64,000 nucleotides of DNA from Paenibacillus sp. DMB5 (lineage in GTDB: Bacteria > Bacillota > Bacilli > Paenibacillales > Paenibacillaceae). The position numbers and the translations under genes are program-made. Below the pieces are notes generated by a model that had not been told where the DNA came from, did not search any database, and was given only the letters and a program-made list of their open reading frames with translations. The stretch is from assembly GCF_001517085.1 (NCBI RefSeq), contig NZ_LRAC01000124.1:124001-188000 (forward strand). Reading direction: 5' to 3'. Below, one piece after another: positions 16,923-24,866 of this stretch. The first letter of the stretch is position 1. The number at the start of each line of letters is the position of its first letter.

Positions 16923-18251
16923 GTGAGCTTTTCTAAAGAGGATATTATGCGCATTGCCAAAGAAGAAAACGTCCGTTTTATTCGTCTGCAGTTTACAGAC
17001 TTGCTGGGAACGATCAAAAACGTTGAAATTCCCGTGAGTCAGCTTGAAAAAGCGCTTGACAATAAAATGATGTTTGACGGATCTTCCATCGAAGGTTATG
17101 TGCGTATTGAGGAATCTGATATGTACCTGTATCCGGACCTCAGCACCTGGGTTATCTTCCCGTGGGTGACTGACAGCCGGGTGGCACGTCTGATTTGTGA
17201 TGTGTACATGCCTGACGGAACACCGTTTGCCGGCGATCCGCGCGGTATTCTGAAGCGTTGTCTCGAGGAAGCCGAAGAGATGGGCTTTACAGCCATGAAC
17301 GTTGGACCGGAGCCGGAATTCTTCCTGTTCAGAACTGACGAGAAGGGCAATCCGACACAGGAACTGAATGACCAGGGCGGATATTTCGATTTGGCGCCGA
17401 TGGATCTTGGGGAGAACTGCCGCCGCGAAATCGTATTGACCCTTGAGGAAATGGGCTTTGAGATCGAAGCCTCCCACCATGAGGTAGCTTCCGGCCAGCA
17501 TGAAATTGACTTCAAATATGCGGATGCGATCAAAGCCGCTGACCAGATTCAAACCTTCAAGCTAGTCGTGAAGACGGTAGCCCGTCAGCACGGCCTGCAT
17601 GCAACTTTTATGCCTAAGCCTCTTTTTGGCATGAACGGATCCGGTATGCACGCACACCAGTCCTTGTTCAAAGGCAATGAGAATGTGTTCTACGATGAGA
17701 GCGATACACTGGGCCTGAGCAAAACGGCACGTTATTACATGGCGGGTATCCTGAAGCATGCGCGTGCTTTTGCCGCTATTACTAACCCAACTGTTAACTC
17801 TTACAAACGTCTGGTTCCAGGCTACGAAGCTCCTTGTTATGTAGCATGGTCTGCGAGCAACCGCAGCCCGATGATCCGTATCCCGGCTTCCAGAGGCCTC
17901 AGCACACGCATCGAGGTCCGCAATCCGGACCCTGCTGCTAACCCGTACCTTGCACTGGCTGTAATGCTTAAGGCAGGTCTGGACGGAATCAAACGCCAGC
18001 TGGATCTTCCTGCACCAATCGACCGCAACATCTATGTGATGTCTGAGGAAGAGCGGATTGAAGAAGGCATCCCGAGCCTGCCGGCTGACCTGAAGGAAGC
18101 ACTCAACGAAATGATCCGCAGCCATGTCATCACCGAAGCCCTCGGCGAACATGCGCTGGCTCACTTCTACGAGCTGAAGGAAATCGAGTGGGATATCTAT
18201 CGCACCCAGGTTCACGAGTGGGAAAGAGATCAGTACATGACACTTTACTAG
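16923..18251 (+). CDS. glnA: Glutamine synthetase type I
   Basis: This enzyme makes glutamine from glutamate, ammonia and ATP. The 442 residues match the GSI-alpha subtype of Firmicutes, which lacks the adenylylation loop and is feedback inhibited. Motifs are [18 protein letters not shown], the ATP-binding [32 protein letters not shown] (flexible loop region) and [25 protein letters not shown]. Start is GTG at 16923 behind AAAGGGAGAGG. It ends at a strong terminator. Codon use looks biased toward high expression. Confidence 0.97.
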   Translation: MSFSKEDIMRIAKEENVRFIRLQFTDLLGTIKNVEIPVSQLEKALDNKMMFDGSSIEGYVRIEESDMYLYPDLSTWVIFPWVTDSRVARLICDVYMPDGTPFAGDPRGILKRCLEEAEEMGFTAMNVGPEPEFFLFRTDEKGNPTQELNDQGGYFDLAPMDLGENCRREIVLTLEEMGFEIEASHHEVASGQHEIDFKYADAIKAADQIQTFKLVVKTVARQHGLHATFMPKPLFGMNGSGMHAHQSLFKGNENVFYDESDTLGLSKTARYYMAGILKHARAFAAITNPTVNSYKRLVPGYEAPCYVAWSASNRSPMIRIPASRGLSTRIEVRNPDPAANPYLALAVMLKAGLDGIKRQLDLPAPIDRNIYVMSEEERIEEGIPSLPADLKEALNEMIRSHVITEALGEHALAHFYELKEIEWDIYRTQVHEWERDQYMTLY

Positions 18252-18259
18252 GATGAAGT

Positions 18260-18293
18260 AACCCTTGACGCCGTTGGCGTTGAGGGTTTTTTG
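18260..18293 (+). terminator. Terminator of the glnRA operon
   Basis: AACCCT and ACGCC pair with GGCGT and AGGGTT around GTT, followed by six T. Confidence 0.85.
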
Positions 18294-18441
18294 TTGTGTG
18301 GGCGTGGAAGTATAAGGAGGCGCTGAGATTCATGTTGCCCACAAAATGTATATGTCACGATAAAAATTTCTATCCCCCAGGTGGGCCAAAAGCAGATCGA
18401 AAAGGGAGTGGGTGTATCTCTTCTCCTAATGGTTCGATAAA

Positions 18442-18507
18442 TTACTTCTTCTTTTTAAAGAAGCCAAACACAAACAAGAGAATTAAAACAACGATTATAA
18501 ATTTCAT
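18442..18507 (-). CDS. 21-residue membrane peptide with poly-Lys tail
   Basis: This short frame begins MKFIIVVLILLFVFG and ends FFKKKK: one hydrophobic helix of about 15 residues capped by four lysines. The start has AGAGGTGA six to seven bases upstream, a good ribosome site. The design suggests an N-out, C-in single-span membrane peptide with the lysines in the cytoplasm. I do not recognise the family. Small hydrophobic peptides of this type include regulators of membrane enzymes, type I toxins and sporulation factors. It is transcribed opposite to glnA. Confidence 0.55.
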   Translation of the reverse strand: MKFIIVVLILLFVFGFFKKKK

Positions 18508-18885
18508 CGGGTTCACCTCTTTTTTTCGGATTATAGCATGATCGTTTGATATAGGGAATAGATAGCTGCGGTGGATCAAGCAGATGCAGCAGAGGGCCGG
18601 AACAGAGGCAGAGCCTGGGAGGGAACAGATATGCGGCGATTATTGAGTGGCAATAATGTGTGGACCTCAGCCGGAAAGTACTTAACAGTCCGCCAGGAGA
18701 CAGGGCGCATTACTAGCTGGAACGTACGTTCATTTATTGATAATGATGATAGCCCTCGTTTAAACAGATTGCGATTTTGCCATCCAGGCGTATATGCTAT
18801 CGTCGTCATACCCTTTGTCTATATCAATTATAATGAAAAGATACTATATTACGTTAAAAGGAGGTGTTTTCATATCAGAAAAATT

Positions 18886-19179
18886 ATGATCTTTTCAGCT
18901 TTGACTATCATCGTGCTCATTATGGGGGCTAATGCGGCGCTGCAGTTTAAATATAATTCACTTGAAAAAGGTCTCAAAACCTATTTAATTACTGTCGAGG
19001 GGTACTCTGAAGCTGACATAGTGAGTGTTAGGGCTAAACTTGGTTCCATGCCGAAATTCCCTGTATATGTAACCTTTTCTGATGATCCCGATACTACATA
19101 CATTTTTACGGACAGAGATGCATCTGACTGGACACAGCTGGACCCCAAGCAACCGCAACGGTTGAAAAAAGATAATTAG
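18886..19179 (+). CDS. DUF3139 membrane-anchored protein with abnormal start region
   Basis: The protein has one N-terminal membrane segment (MIFSALTIIVLIMGANAAL) and an extracytoplasmic domain of about 75 residues (LEKGLKTYLITVEGYSEADIVSVRAKLG, then YVTFSDDPDTTYIFTDRD), which is the pattern of DUF3139 proteins of unknown function. The strongest ribosome site, AAAGGAGGTG at 18857-18866, is seven bases before an ATC codon at 18874, where an ATG would give MRKIMIFS. The first usable ATG, 18886, is 19 bases from it. An ATG to ATC change, real or erroneous, is likely. Confidence 0.65.
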   Translation: MIFSALTIIVLIMGANAALQFKYNSLEKGLKTYLITVEGYSEADIVSVRAKLGSMPKFPVYVTFSDDPDTTYIFTDRDASDWTQLDPKQPQRLKKDN

Positions 19180-19228
19180 ACTTCAGCCTACCGCGCATTA
19201 TGGATAATGCTTTGCCTGACAGGTTATC

Positions 19229-19420
19229 TCAATCGAAAACATATGAAATAATTTTTATTGACTCCTTCGCGATAGTGAGCGTACTAAAGCCGGTATCTAA
19301 ATTTATATAATTGTAGTTAAAACCATATACCAGCCAGCCTGCATATATATCGCCATTCACTAACTGGATTTTTACCGGTTCTTGTTTCGTAATGGCTTCT
19401 TCAATGAGCTTCATGTCCAT
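19229..19420 (-). CDS. Small protein with Sm-like sequence pattern
   Basis: This is a 63-residue AT-rich gene. After a short helix (MKLIEEAITKQ) the sequence EPVKIQLVNGDIYAGWLVYGF..NYINLDTGFSTLTIAKESIKII has the spacing of a five-strand Sm/SH3-like barrel (hydrophobic strand, NG turn, strand, final I....I strand). That is structural inference; I recognise no named family. The start is ATG at 19420 with GGGTGG seven bases upstream. It is downstream of the alpha-CTD-like gene on the same strand, but a terminator (19525-19556) lies between them, so they are separate units. Confidence 0.5.
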   Translation of the reverse strand: MDMKLIEEAITKQEPVKIQLVNGDIYAGWLVYGFNYNYINLDTGFSTLTIAKESIKIISYVFD

Positions 19421-19524
19421 ATGATTTCACCACCCGTTGGAATGTTGTATATATATTATTAAACAAGATGCAAGAAGATAATTTAAGAAAAAATATATAT
19501 TATGGAATAAATTTCAATTCCAAT

Positions 19525-19556
19525 AAAAAAAGAACCTTTAAACAAAAAAAAGGTTC
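19525..19556 (-). terminator. Terminator after the alpha-CTD-like gene
   Basis: On the minus strand AGAACCTT (19556-19549) pairs with AAGGTTCT (19538-19531) and a T run (19530-19525) follows. Confidence 0.8.
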
Positions 19557-19567
19557 TCCGGTGAATC

Positions 19568-19846
19568 TCAAACCCTACTCTTTGCATGTGCCTCTAACAA
19601 CTCAATAACAATCGTTTGCCCCGTGACGCCGAAATTCCTCAAGCAAAGCAATTCAGTCAATGAAGCCTTCATCAAATCACCAATTGTGACGTAGTTGCTG
19701 TCATGTAACGAATTAAGAATACGGGAAATGCTTTTGGGGTTTCTGGACGTTCTCAGTCTTAAAGTGTGAATGGATTCTGGGTATAAGCTGCGGTCGATGT
19801 CAATGTAAGACATGAGGGGAAGTGTATCTCTAGTAGACAAGCTCAC
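19568..19846 (-). CDS. Orphan RNA polymerase alpha-CTD-like protein
   Basis: This 92-residue protein is dominated by a region resembling the C-terminal domain of the RNA polymerase alpha subunit: ESIHTLRLRTSRNPKSISRIL, then YVTIGDLMKASLTELLCLRNFG and a final helix VIELLEAHAK. In RpoA the corresponding positions read L.LS.R..NCL, TV.EL...TE..L...RNLG and S..E....L. There is no alpha N-terminal domain, so it cannot assemble polymerase and may instead bind DNA or sigma, or act as an anti-activator. I chose the GTG at 19846, which has AAGGGAG seven bases upstream; ATG at 19867 lacks a site. Moderately sure of the fold, not of function. Confidence 0.55.
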   Translation of the reverse strand: MSLSTRDTLPLMSYIDIDRSLYPESIHTLRLRTSRNPKSISRILNSLHDSNYVTIGDLMKASLTELLCLRNFGVTGQTIVIELLEAHAKSRV

Positions 19847-20089
19847 ATGATGTCTCCCTTCATTCATCTGGTAAATATTATAAATAATTGAAATGAATTT
19901 GCAATATATTTCACATTTTGTTTACAGAAATTTTTGAACATGATTATTAAAGCGATTGAGTCCTTCGTTCGTGTTAAAGCCTGGTGCCCCCTCCGAAGAT
20001 TTGGGATTTACACATTGTCCCAGAGCCGATAAAATATCTTGGAGAATGCCTTTATTTGCTGAGCGGACAGATCCGGGGGAGAGAAGATT

Positions 20090-20644
20090 TTGGAGAAGGG
20101 TTTAACGGAAAAGAACGGGCTGTACGCCTTGCCGCTGCAGCAAAAGCCTGAATTAAAGCGGTCATTACATATTCTGTACGGATTTGTTGTAACTATATTT
20201 CTTTGCTTCGCTATAATGGCTGGCGTATTGCCCAATATCGGGAACGAAAAATTCTTTCTGATCGCTATTTTAGCGGGGATGTCCGGACTTGCGGGGTATA
20301 TCTGGGTAGGTGCAGGGGTTCTTCATAAGCCTTATCTGACCGTTACTGAGGAGGAACTCAAATTCACAACACTGTTCGGGCAGAAGGTTGTTCCCTTAGA
20401 CAGCATCTATAAAGCTGAATTTTATGTAGATCATAGTATTGTTGGACTCGGAATTTGGGCGGAGCAGCAAGGCAAGCGGTCATTTATTGAAGCTACAGAC
20501 CGTTTCTTTGGCAGGGATTATTCTGTTGGAATTCCCGTTCCGCTGTTCCGAAATGTCGACTTTGAAAAATTAAGGCTGACGATACTTTCGCGGGCTATGC
20601 CTGCCACTGATTTAACAGAACGTGCTGAAGGGCGGGAATCCTGA
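20090..20644 (+). CDS. Two-helix membrane protein with PH-like cytoplasmic domain
   Basis: This 184-residue protein starts TTG at 20090 behind GGGGGAGA. Two membrane helices near residues 25-46 (ILYGFVVTIFLCFAIMAGVLP) and 53-75 (FFLIAILAGMSGLAGYIWVG) precede a soluble region (KPYLTVTEEELKFTTLFGQKVVPLDSIYKAEF) with the beta-rich pattern of bacterial PH-like domains. No enzyme motifs. The next gene begins two bases after its stop, so the two small membrane proteins are co-expressed. Function unknown. Confidence 0.65.
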   Translation: MEKGLTEKNGLYALPLQQKPELKRSLHILYGFVVTIFLCFAIMAGVLPNIGNEKFFLIAILAGMSGLAGYIWVGAGVLHKPYLTVTEEELKFTTLFGQKVVPLDSIYKAEFYVDHSIVGLGIWAEQQGKRSFIEATDRFFGRDYSVGIPVPLFRNVDFEKLRLTILSRAMPATDLTERAEGRES

Positions 20645-20645
20645 T

Positions 20646-20822
20646 ATGAAAAAAGACAATCTCCACAAAACATTCCGCGCACTGCTTCCCCTTATTTTTA
20701 TTCTCATACTGACATTTGCACTTCAACTGACAACCTTTCTGATAGGCGTTCTGGAGAATTTGGCTAAGGAATCGTATAGGATCGGCTATATGTTCGGAAG
20801 TTTCCTGGAATGGATGATTTGA
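20646..20822 (+). CDS. 58-residue single-span membrane protein
   Basis: The peptide MKKDNLHKTFRALLP is followed by a hydrophobic helix (LIFILILTFALQLTTFLIG) and a short amphipathic tail (YRIGYMFGSFLEWMI). It begins immediately after the stop of the preceding membrane protein gene, with GGGCGGG as ribosome site, suggesting translational coupling and possible interaction. I do not recognise a family. Confidence 0.6.
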   Translation: MKKDNLHKTFRALLPLIFILILTFALQLTTFLIGVLENLAKESYRIGYMFGSFLEWMI

Positions 20823-20953
20823 ATCCGTTGTCCTGCTTAAAGTTTTCCGGTGCACATCGGATTGCTCTCTTCGCTGGATGATGCTGTCGGCCGGAATATA
20901 TTTTTATGAATTGTGCTTTTTATGCTGCTAAAATACTGTGTATAACAAAAATC

Positions 20954-20984
20954 ATCGTCAGGCGTAACCTTCTGGCGATTTTTT
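20954..20984 (+). terminator. Terminator after the small membrane protein pair
   Basis: ATCGTCAG pairs with CTGGCGAT (one G-T pair) around ten bases and is followed by six T. Confidence 0.75.
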
Positions 20985-21106
20985 GCGTTTAGTTAGAGTG
21001 TGGTATTTATCCCGCCGCAATACTGTGCACCGGCACCTTTAATCCTGGATAGATAAAAATGTCAGCTATTCGGGTAATGAGTGTTATCCAGACGAGGAGG
21101 TATAAC

Positions 21107-21799
21107 ATGAAAAAATCAATGCTAGCAACAGCAGCAAGTGTTCTTCTCTTGTCCGCCTTAACTCTGGGCGCATGCAGCAATAATGAGACAGGAAGTGAGG
21201 CGGAGCCGACAGCCTCCAGTGCAGCGGCAACGCCTGTAAGCGAAGCTACAGCCAGTCCTGAGCCTTCTGCATCCCCTGAAGCTACTGCGGAGGCGCAGGC
21301 GTCTGCCAGTCCGGAGGCAAGTGCCCAGCCGTCATCCGGGCGGCCGCAGACGCAAAGCTTCGGCGAGCAGGAGGGGGGTGTCCCGGGCCAGGAGGGTACG
21401 CTTGAGCAGGGGGACGGGTACTCCCTGTATATATTTGACGGCTATACCTTTGATGCAAAGAACGGCCGTTTAGCGTTAACAGCGGATCCCGATTATTATG
21501 CAGAGATTGAACCTCTGCCGTCTGGTTATGACATTGCCGCTCTGAAGCAGCAAGGCCAGACTGAGCTGTCTGCTGCCGGCAAGCCTAATGATTACAGCGG
21601 GGAATTGATTGAACATCCGCTGCGTTATGCAGAGCTGTATTTACAGGTGAGCGGCGAGAAGGCTACAGAAGATTATATAGTATGGAAGAACGAGGCCGGA
21701 GAGGCTTATCTGCTCCGGATGCACAACCCGAATGGAGAGCTGGCAGATCAGTTTGCTCCCTGGATGACAGTATCGCTGTCCACCATAGAAGGTAATTAA
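21107..21799 (+). CDS. Secreted lipoprotein with Ala/Ser/Pro/Glu linker
   Basis: This 230-residue lipoprotein has a type II signal with lipobox LGAC (Cys23). A low-complexity linker of about 70 residues rich in Ala, Ser, Thr, Pro and Glu leads into a folded domain (GYSLYIFDGYTFDAKNGRLALTADPDYY to FAPWMTVSLSTIEGN). No enzyme motif is seen and I cannot name the family. The ATG at 21107 has GAGGAGG eight bases upstream; the frame extends to 21059 without a site. It stands alone with its own terminator. Confidence 0.75.
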   Translation: MKKSMLATAASVLLLSALTLGACSNNETGSEAEPTASSAAATPVSEATASPEPSASPEATAEAQASASPEASAQPSSGRPQTQSFGEQEGGVPGQEGTLEQGDGYSLYIFDGYTFDAKNGRLALTADPDYYAEIEPLPSGYDIAALKQQGQTELSAAGKPNDYSGELIEHPLRYAELYLQVSGEKATEDYIVWKNEAGEAYLLRMHNPNGELADQFAPWMTVSLSTIEGN

Positions 21800-21824
21800 A
21801 AATTAAGCCAGCTGTAGTGATTCG

Positions 21825-21875
21825 TCCGCAAGAAGGCTCCTGTGCACAAACAGGCGGCGCTTGCGGATTTTTTTA
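21825..21875 (+). terminator. Terminator after the lipoprotein gene
   Basis: TCCGCAAG (21825-21832) pairs with CTTGCGGA (21860-21867); a run of seven T follows. Confidence 0.75.
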
Positions 21876-21970
21876 TGCAAATTTTCCGGATAAATAGTGC
21901 AAAATATAGAATCTGCAGCCCCTGTTCAATCAATATACATAATAATGACAGTTGAGGAATATACTCATGA

Positions 21971-22014
21971 TTGATTAGGGAACACCTGTTTGGTTATAAT
22001 ACAAACAAATGTTC
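21971..22014 (+). promoter_or_regulatory. SOS-type promoter with LexA boxes before the Y-polymerase cassette
   Basis: TTGATT (21971-21976) and TATAAT (21995-22000) are 18 bases apart. A LexA box GAACACCTGTTT (21980-21991; consensus GAACnnnnGTTY) fills the spacer, and a second near-match AAACAAATGTTC follows at 22003-22014. The same arrangement (box inside the promoter spacer) is seen at lexA and yneA in this window. Confidence 0.8.
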
Positions 22015-22037
22015 TTATTTGTTGGAGGCGATCGGTC

Positions 22038-22235
22038 ATGAGAATGGCTATTGGTCAGACCATTGAAATCGTATATCTGGACAGATCCGGCAAGATCTCC
22101 CAGCGGAAGATCGAAGTACTTGCCATCCGGGACGGGCGAATCCGGGCGACCTGTTTAACGGCGGGGGCTCCGCGGGTATTTCTGCTCTCGAATATTCTGG
22201 CCTGGCACCCGGCACGGGGGAAGAGGTATGCCTAA
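22038..22235 (+). CDS. Mini-WYL domain protein
   Basis: This 65-residue protein consists of little more than one WYL-type beta sheet: IGQTIEIVYLDRSGKISQRKI, IEVLAIRDGRIRATCLTAG, then APRVFLLSNILAWHP. The WYL signature (Y, then Q/R, the G-RA-C segment and the final R.F.L..I) is seen in C-terminal halves of WYL regulators that bind nucleic acids and control DNA-damage genes, but no DNA-binding domain is present here. ATG at 22038 with GGAGG nine bases upstream. It overlaps the polymerase start by eight bases, so the two are co-translated. Confidence 0.65.
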   Translation: MRMAIGQTIEIVYLDRSGKISQRKIEVLAIRDGRIRATCLTAGAPRVFLLSNILAWHPARGKRYA

Positions 22236-23487
22236 GGAGCGGATTATTCTGCTGTCGGACTGCCAGTCCTTTTACGCAAGCGTCGAAAAGGCCGCTCATC
22301 CGGAATACAAGGATATGCCTGTTGCGGTGGGCGACCCGGCGCGGATGAACGGGATTGTACTGGCTGCCTGCCCCCTTGCCAAAGCCCAGGGTGTTACCAC
22401 CGCCTCGCGTGTAGGCGAAGCAATGACCAAATGCCCGGGGCTGGTCGTGATCCGGCCGCGGATGCGGACGTATATTACGGTTTCCCTGCTGATTTCGCAG
22501 ATTTACCAGGGGTACACGGATATGGTCGAGCCGTTCAGTATCGATGAGCAGTTTCTGGATGTGACGGGCTCGCTGAATTTTTTTGGAGGAGAATTACAAT
22601 GTGTCATTTCTGCGATACAGCAGCATGTGAAGTTGTCCACCGGCGTCTGGACCCGGGTAGGGGTCGGACCTACCAAGATCCTGGCCAAAATGGCCAATAA
22701 TCTGGCTAAAAAGCAGACAGATGGCATTTTCCGGCTGGGCTACGACAATCTGGATGAGGTGCTCTGGCCGCTTCCTGTCCATGATATGTTTATGGTAGGC
22801 GGAAGGATGACCAAAAACTTTTTTCGGATGGGGATAACCACCATTGGCGACATTGCCCGGATGGAGCTGGGTGAGTTCAAACGGAGAATGCGGATGACAA
22901 TGGGCAAGCAGAGTGATATCCAGGCGGAGTATTACTGGCAGACGGCCCGCGGCATCGACCCCAGTCCGGTCGTTACGGGAATCCGGCACCAGATCAAATC
23001 CGTGGGCCACGGCAAGGCGCTGCGCTGGAATCTGTATACGAGACTGGCTGACATCGAGGTGGTGCTGCTGGAGCTTGTAATTGAGGTCTGCCAGCGGGCG
23101 CGGCGGTACCGGTATATGGGCTCGGTGGTATCCATCGCGGTATCGGAGACGGACGGCAACACCTCACATTCGTACAGCCGGCAGATGACACTCCCTGAGC
23201 CGTCGTTCCTGACTCATGAAGTGGCAGCGGCAGCCTACCGCCTGTTTGTGGACCACTGGACCGGGATGCCCCTAAGCCGTCTGGCCATATCCATCTCCGG
23301 GCTGACCGATGACAGTGTCATGCAGCTCACCCTGTTTGATGACCGTATCCGTACCTACAACAAAGAGCGGGCTATTGACCAGATCAAAACCAGATACGGC
23401 AGCCGGGCACTCATTCGGGCCTCCTCCTTGCTTGAGTCCGGGGTTGCTCTGGAACGGGCCGAACAGATTGGGGGTCACTATAAATGA
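22228..23487 (+). CDS. Y-family DNA polymerase, UvrX/YqjW type
   Basis: This 419-residue translesion polymerase carries the catalytic motifs LLSDCQSFYASVEKA (first Asp) and FSIDEQFLDVTGSL (Asp-Glu pair), the thumb region with VGVGPTKILAKMANNLAKK, and the little-finger domain. A clamp-binding motif MQLTLF lies near residue 372. It resembles the SOS-induced UvrX/YqjW polymerases more than housekeeping DinB, given the DCQSFYAS start and YolD-type neighbour. Expected role: lesion bypass and mutagenesis after DNA damage. Regulation by LexA is indicated by the upstream boxes. Confidence 0.9.
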   Translation: MPKERIILLSDCQSFYASVEKAAHPEYKDMPVAVGDPARMNGIVLAACPLAKAQGVTTASRVGEAMTKCPGLVVIRPRMRTYITVSLLISQIYQGYTDMVEPFSIDEQFLDVTGSLNFFGGELQCVISAIQQHVKLSTGVWTRVGVGPTKILAKMANNLAKKQTDGIFRLGYDNLDEVLWPLPVHDMFMVGGRMTKNFFRMGITTIGDIARMELGEFKRRMRMTMGKQSDIQAEYYWQTARGIDPSPVVTGIRHQIKSVGHGKALRWNLYTRLADIEVVLLELVIEVCQRARRYRYMGSVVSIAVSETDGNTSHSYSRQMTLPEPSFLTHEVAAAAYRLFVDHWTGMPLSRLAISISGLTDDSVMQLTLFDDRIRTYNKERAIDQIKTRYGSRALIRASSLLESGVALERAEQIGGHYK

Positions 23488-23963
23488 GCAAGTTAGACGG
23501 AAATGAGCGATGGAAGACCAAAATGCTGATGAGTGAGCATGTCGACCAGTACGAAGAGCAGGGTAAGGGTGAAAATGACAGCAGAACCATGCTCACGAAT
23601 GCGGAACGCACGATGGTCCGTGACCTTATTCTGCTGCCCTACATAGATACTATGGTGAGCAAGAGCATCGAGGAGATCGAGCGGTCGGGCAACATGCTTA
23701 CCCGGATGTACTTAATGGCCGGACGTTATATCCAAAATAGGGTAATGCAGGACACCTACCGGCTGCAAAAAGAGCTCAAGCAGCGCAATATCAAGGTGCT
23801 GGCTGATGAGCAGGAGGATTTCCTGATGTATTATAAAATCTTTTTCCGCGGCTACCAGGAACGATTCGGACTTACGCGTGACATCATGCGGACGGAGATC
23901 AGCCTGCGGCTTACCCGGTATACGTCTGAACTGGGAACTGTACTGAAGGAGCACCTGAAATAA
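23484..23963 (+). CDS. YolD-like protein with extended helical C-terminus
   Basis: This 159-residue protein begins with the YolD-family head SKLDGNERWKTKMLMSEHVDQYEE. Instead of the usual short beta domain it continues with about 110 residues predicted as helices (RTMVRDLILLPYIDTMVSKSIEEIERSG, and DTYRLQKELKQRNIKVLADEQEDFLMYYKIFFRGY). It overlaps the polymerase stop by four bases (ATGA), so it is its translational partner. YolD-family proteins commonly neighbour Y-family polymerases such as UvrX; a regulatory or accessory role is inferred. The C-terminal domain is unrecognised. Confidence 0.7.
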   Translation: MSKLDGNERWKTKMLMSEHVDQYEEQGKGENDSRTMLTNAERTMVRDLILLPYIDTMVSKSIEEIERSGNMLTRMYLMAGRYIQNRVMQDTYRLQKELKQRNIKVLADEQEDFLMYYKIFFRGYQERFGLTRDIMRTEISLRLTRYTSELGTVLKEHLK

Positions 23964-24178
23964 ACAGTTCCCGTCAACAGCCAGCGCTCAGGCGGGCGGT
24001 AGATAACGTGCTGAGCAGCCCTTCAGGCTTTCCTGTAAGGTATTCTGCTGTAAATGGAGCTATGAGGTTATGCCTGGCAAGCAAATTCATTGTTTTATGT
24101 AAAAAGTAGTAAATAAGGTATACATTAAGCCTGAAATGGGTTATGGTTATGTTAACTTATTTGTGTAATTCTCATCCG

Positions 24179-24217
24179 GAGGGTCTTTCACTGCCTAAGC
24201 GACAGAAAGGCCCTTCT
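24179..24217 (+). other. Hairpin upstream of the 24248 gene
   Basis: AGGGTCTTTC pairs with GAAAGGCCCTT (one bulge) around a loop of about 14 bases. Only a short pyrimidine tract follows. It could be a terminator for the SOS cassette or a leader element for the next gene. Confidence 0.5.
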
Positions 24218-24247
24218 TGCATAGTTTAGGTTAGAAGGGAGTGTTAA

Positions 24248-24634
24248 ATGTATTATGACCCGGAAATGATTTTACGTTATGAGGCGATTGAAGAGAGGGT
24301 TGTCAGGTTTATTACCAATCATTCAGGTGTTGAGTATATGAAGGGTTCGGAGCAGGTTGTTGAGGGCGGAGTCTTTGCCTGGGCGAAATTAAAATCCGCG
24401 GATACGAGCATTCAGACACAGCTGAGGCTTGATTATGTGGAGATTGTTGAACGGGCCAGACAGAGCATAGAGCATGCCGAGAGCAAGCATTTGATTGATT
24501 TTGACCGCAGCAGTGAAGCGGTGCTTAATTATATAAGGCAGGATTCGATCCTGTGGATTCCGTCCCTGGAGGCAGCCGCTGAGGCGGTCACGACCGAGCT
24601 TGCGCTTCAGAAGTTCCTTCTTACTCAAACTTAA
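24248..24634 (+). CDS. Uncharacterised 128-residue protein
   Basis: I do not recognise this soluble, mostly helical, acidic protein (MYYDPEMILRYEAIEERV; YVEIVERARQSIEHAESKH; LEAAAEAVTTELALQKF). No catalytic motif, signal peptide or membrane segment. The ATG has GAAGGGAG seven bases upstream. It is monocistronic, with a hairpin before it and a strong inverted repeat after it. Confidence 0.6.
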   Translation: MYYDPEMILRYEAIEERVVRFITNHSGVEYMKGSEQVVEGGVFAWAKLKSADTSIQTQLRLDYVEIVERARQSIEHAESKHLIDFDRSSEAVLNYIRQDSILWIPSLEAAAEAVTTELALQKFLLTQT

Positions 24635-24705
24635 CTATATAATATTTGTATAATTGTGTAAAAAGTATTTGACCATTCGCATGCCCGGTGTTAAGCTAGG
24701 CAAAT

Positions 24706-24743
24706 AGTAAGGCATTTCGCAGACCGCTGCGGAATGCCTTACT
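24706..24743. repeat. Long near-perfect inverted repeat
   Basis: AGTAAGGCATTTCGCAG (24706-24722) pairs with CTGCGGAATGCCTTACT (24727-24743) around ACCG; 16 of 17 positions pair. Neither strand shows a good T run, so it may be a weak bidirectional terminator or a protein site between two unidirectional genes. Confidence 0.7.
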
Positions 24744-24866
24744 GTTCATTTAGGGATATTTTACATTAAATGTTAGTCAAGGGGTGATGCGCCATGTGCA
24801 TTTCGCTGCTATCTAATACATGTGTTCCAATATAACCGAGAATGCGAAGCATAAAAGGAGAATACT

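Larger units (their letters stand above)
18252..18885. other. Region between glnA and the DUF3139 gene
   Basis: Besides the glnA terminator and the minus-strand 21-residue peptide gene (18442-18507), roughly 18540-18850 has an open frame continuous with the DUF3139 gene. Its residues there (basic, low similarity to membrane or soluble families) and the strong ribosome site at 18857 indicate it is not part of that gene. Confidence 0.45.

Noticed and set aside
18571..18873. N-terminal extension of the DUF3139 protein
   Set aside because: The extra 100 codons have no membrane or domain pattern, and a strong internal ribosome site lies at 18857.
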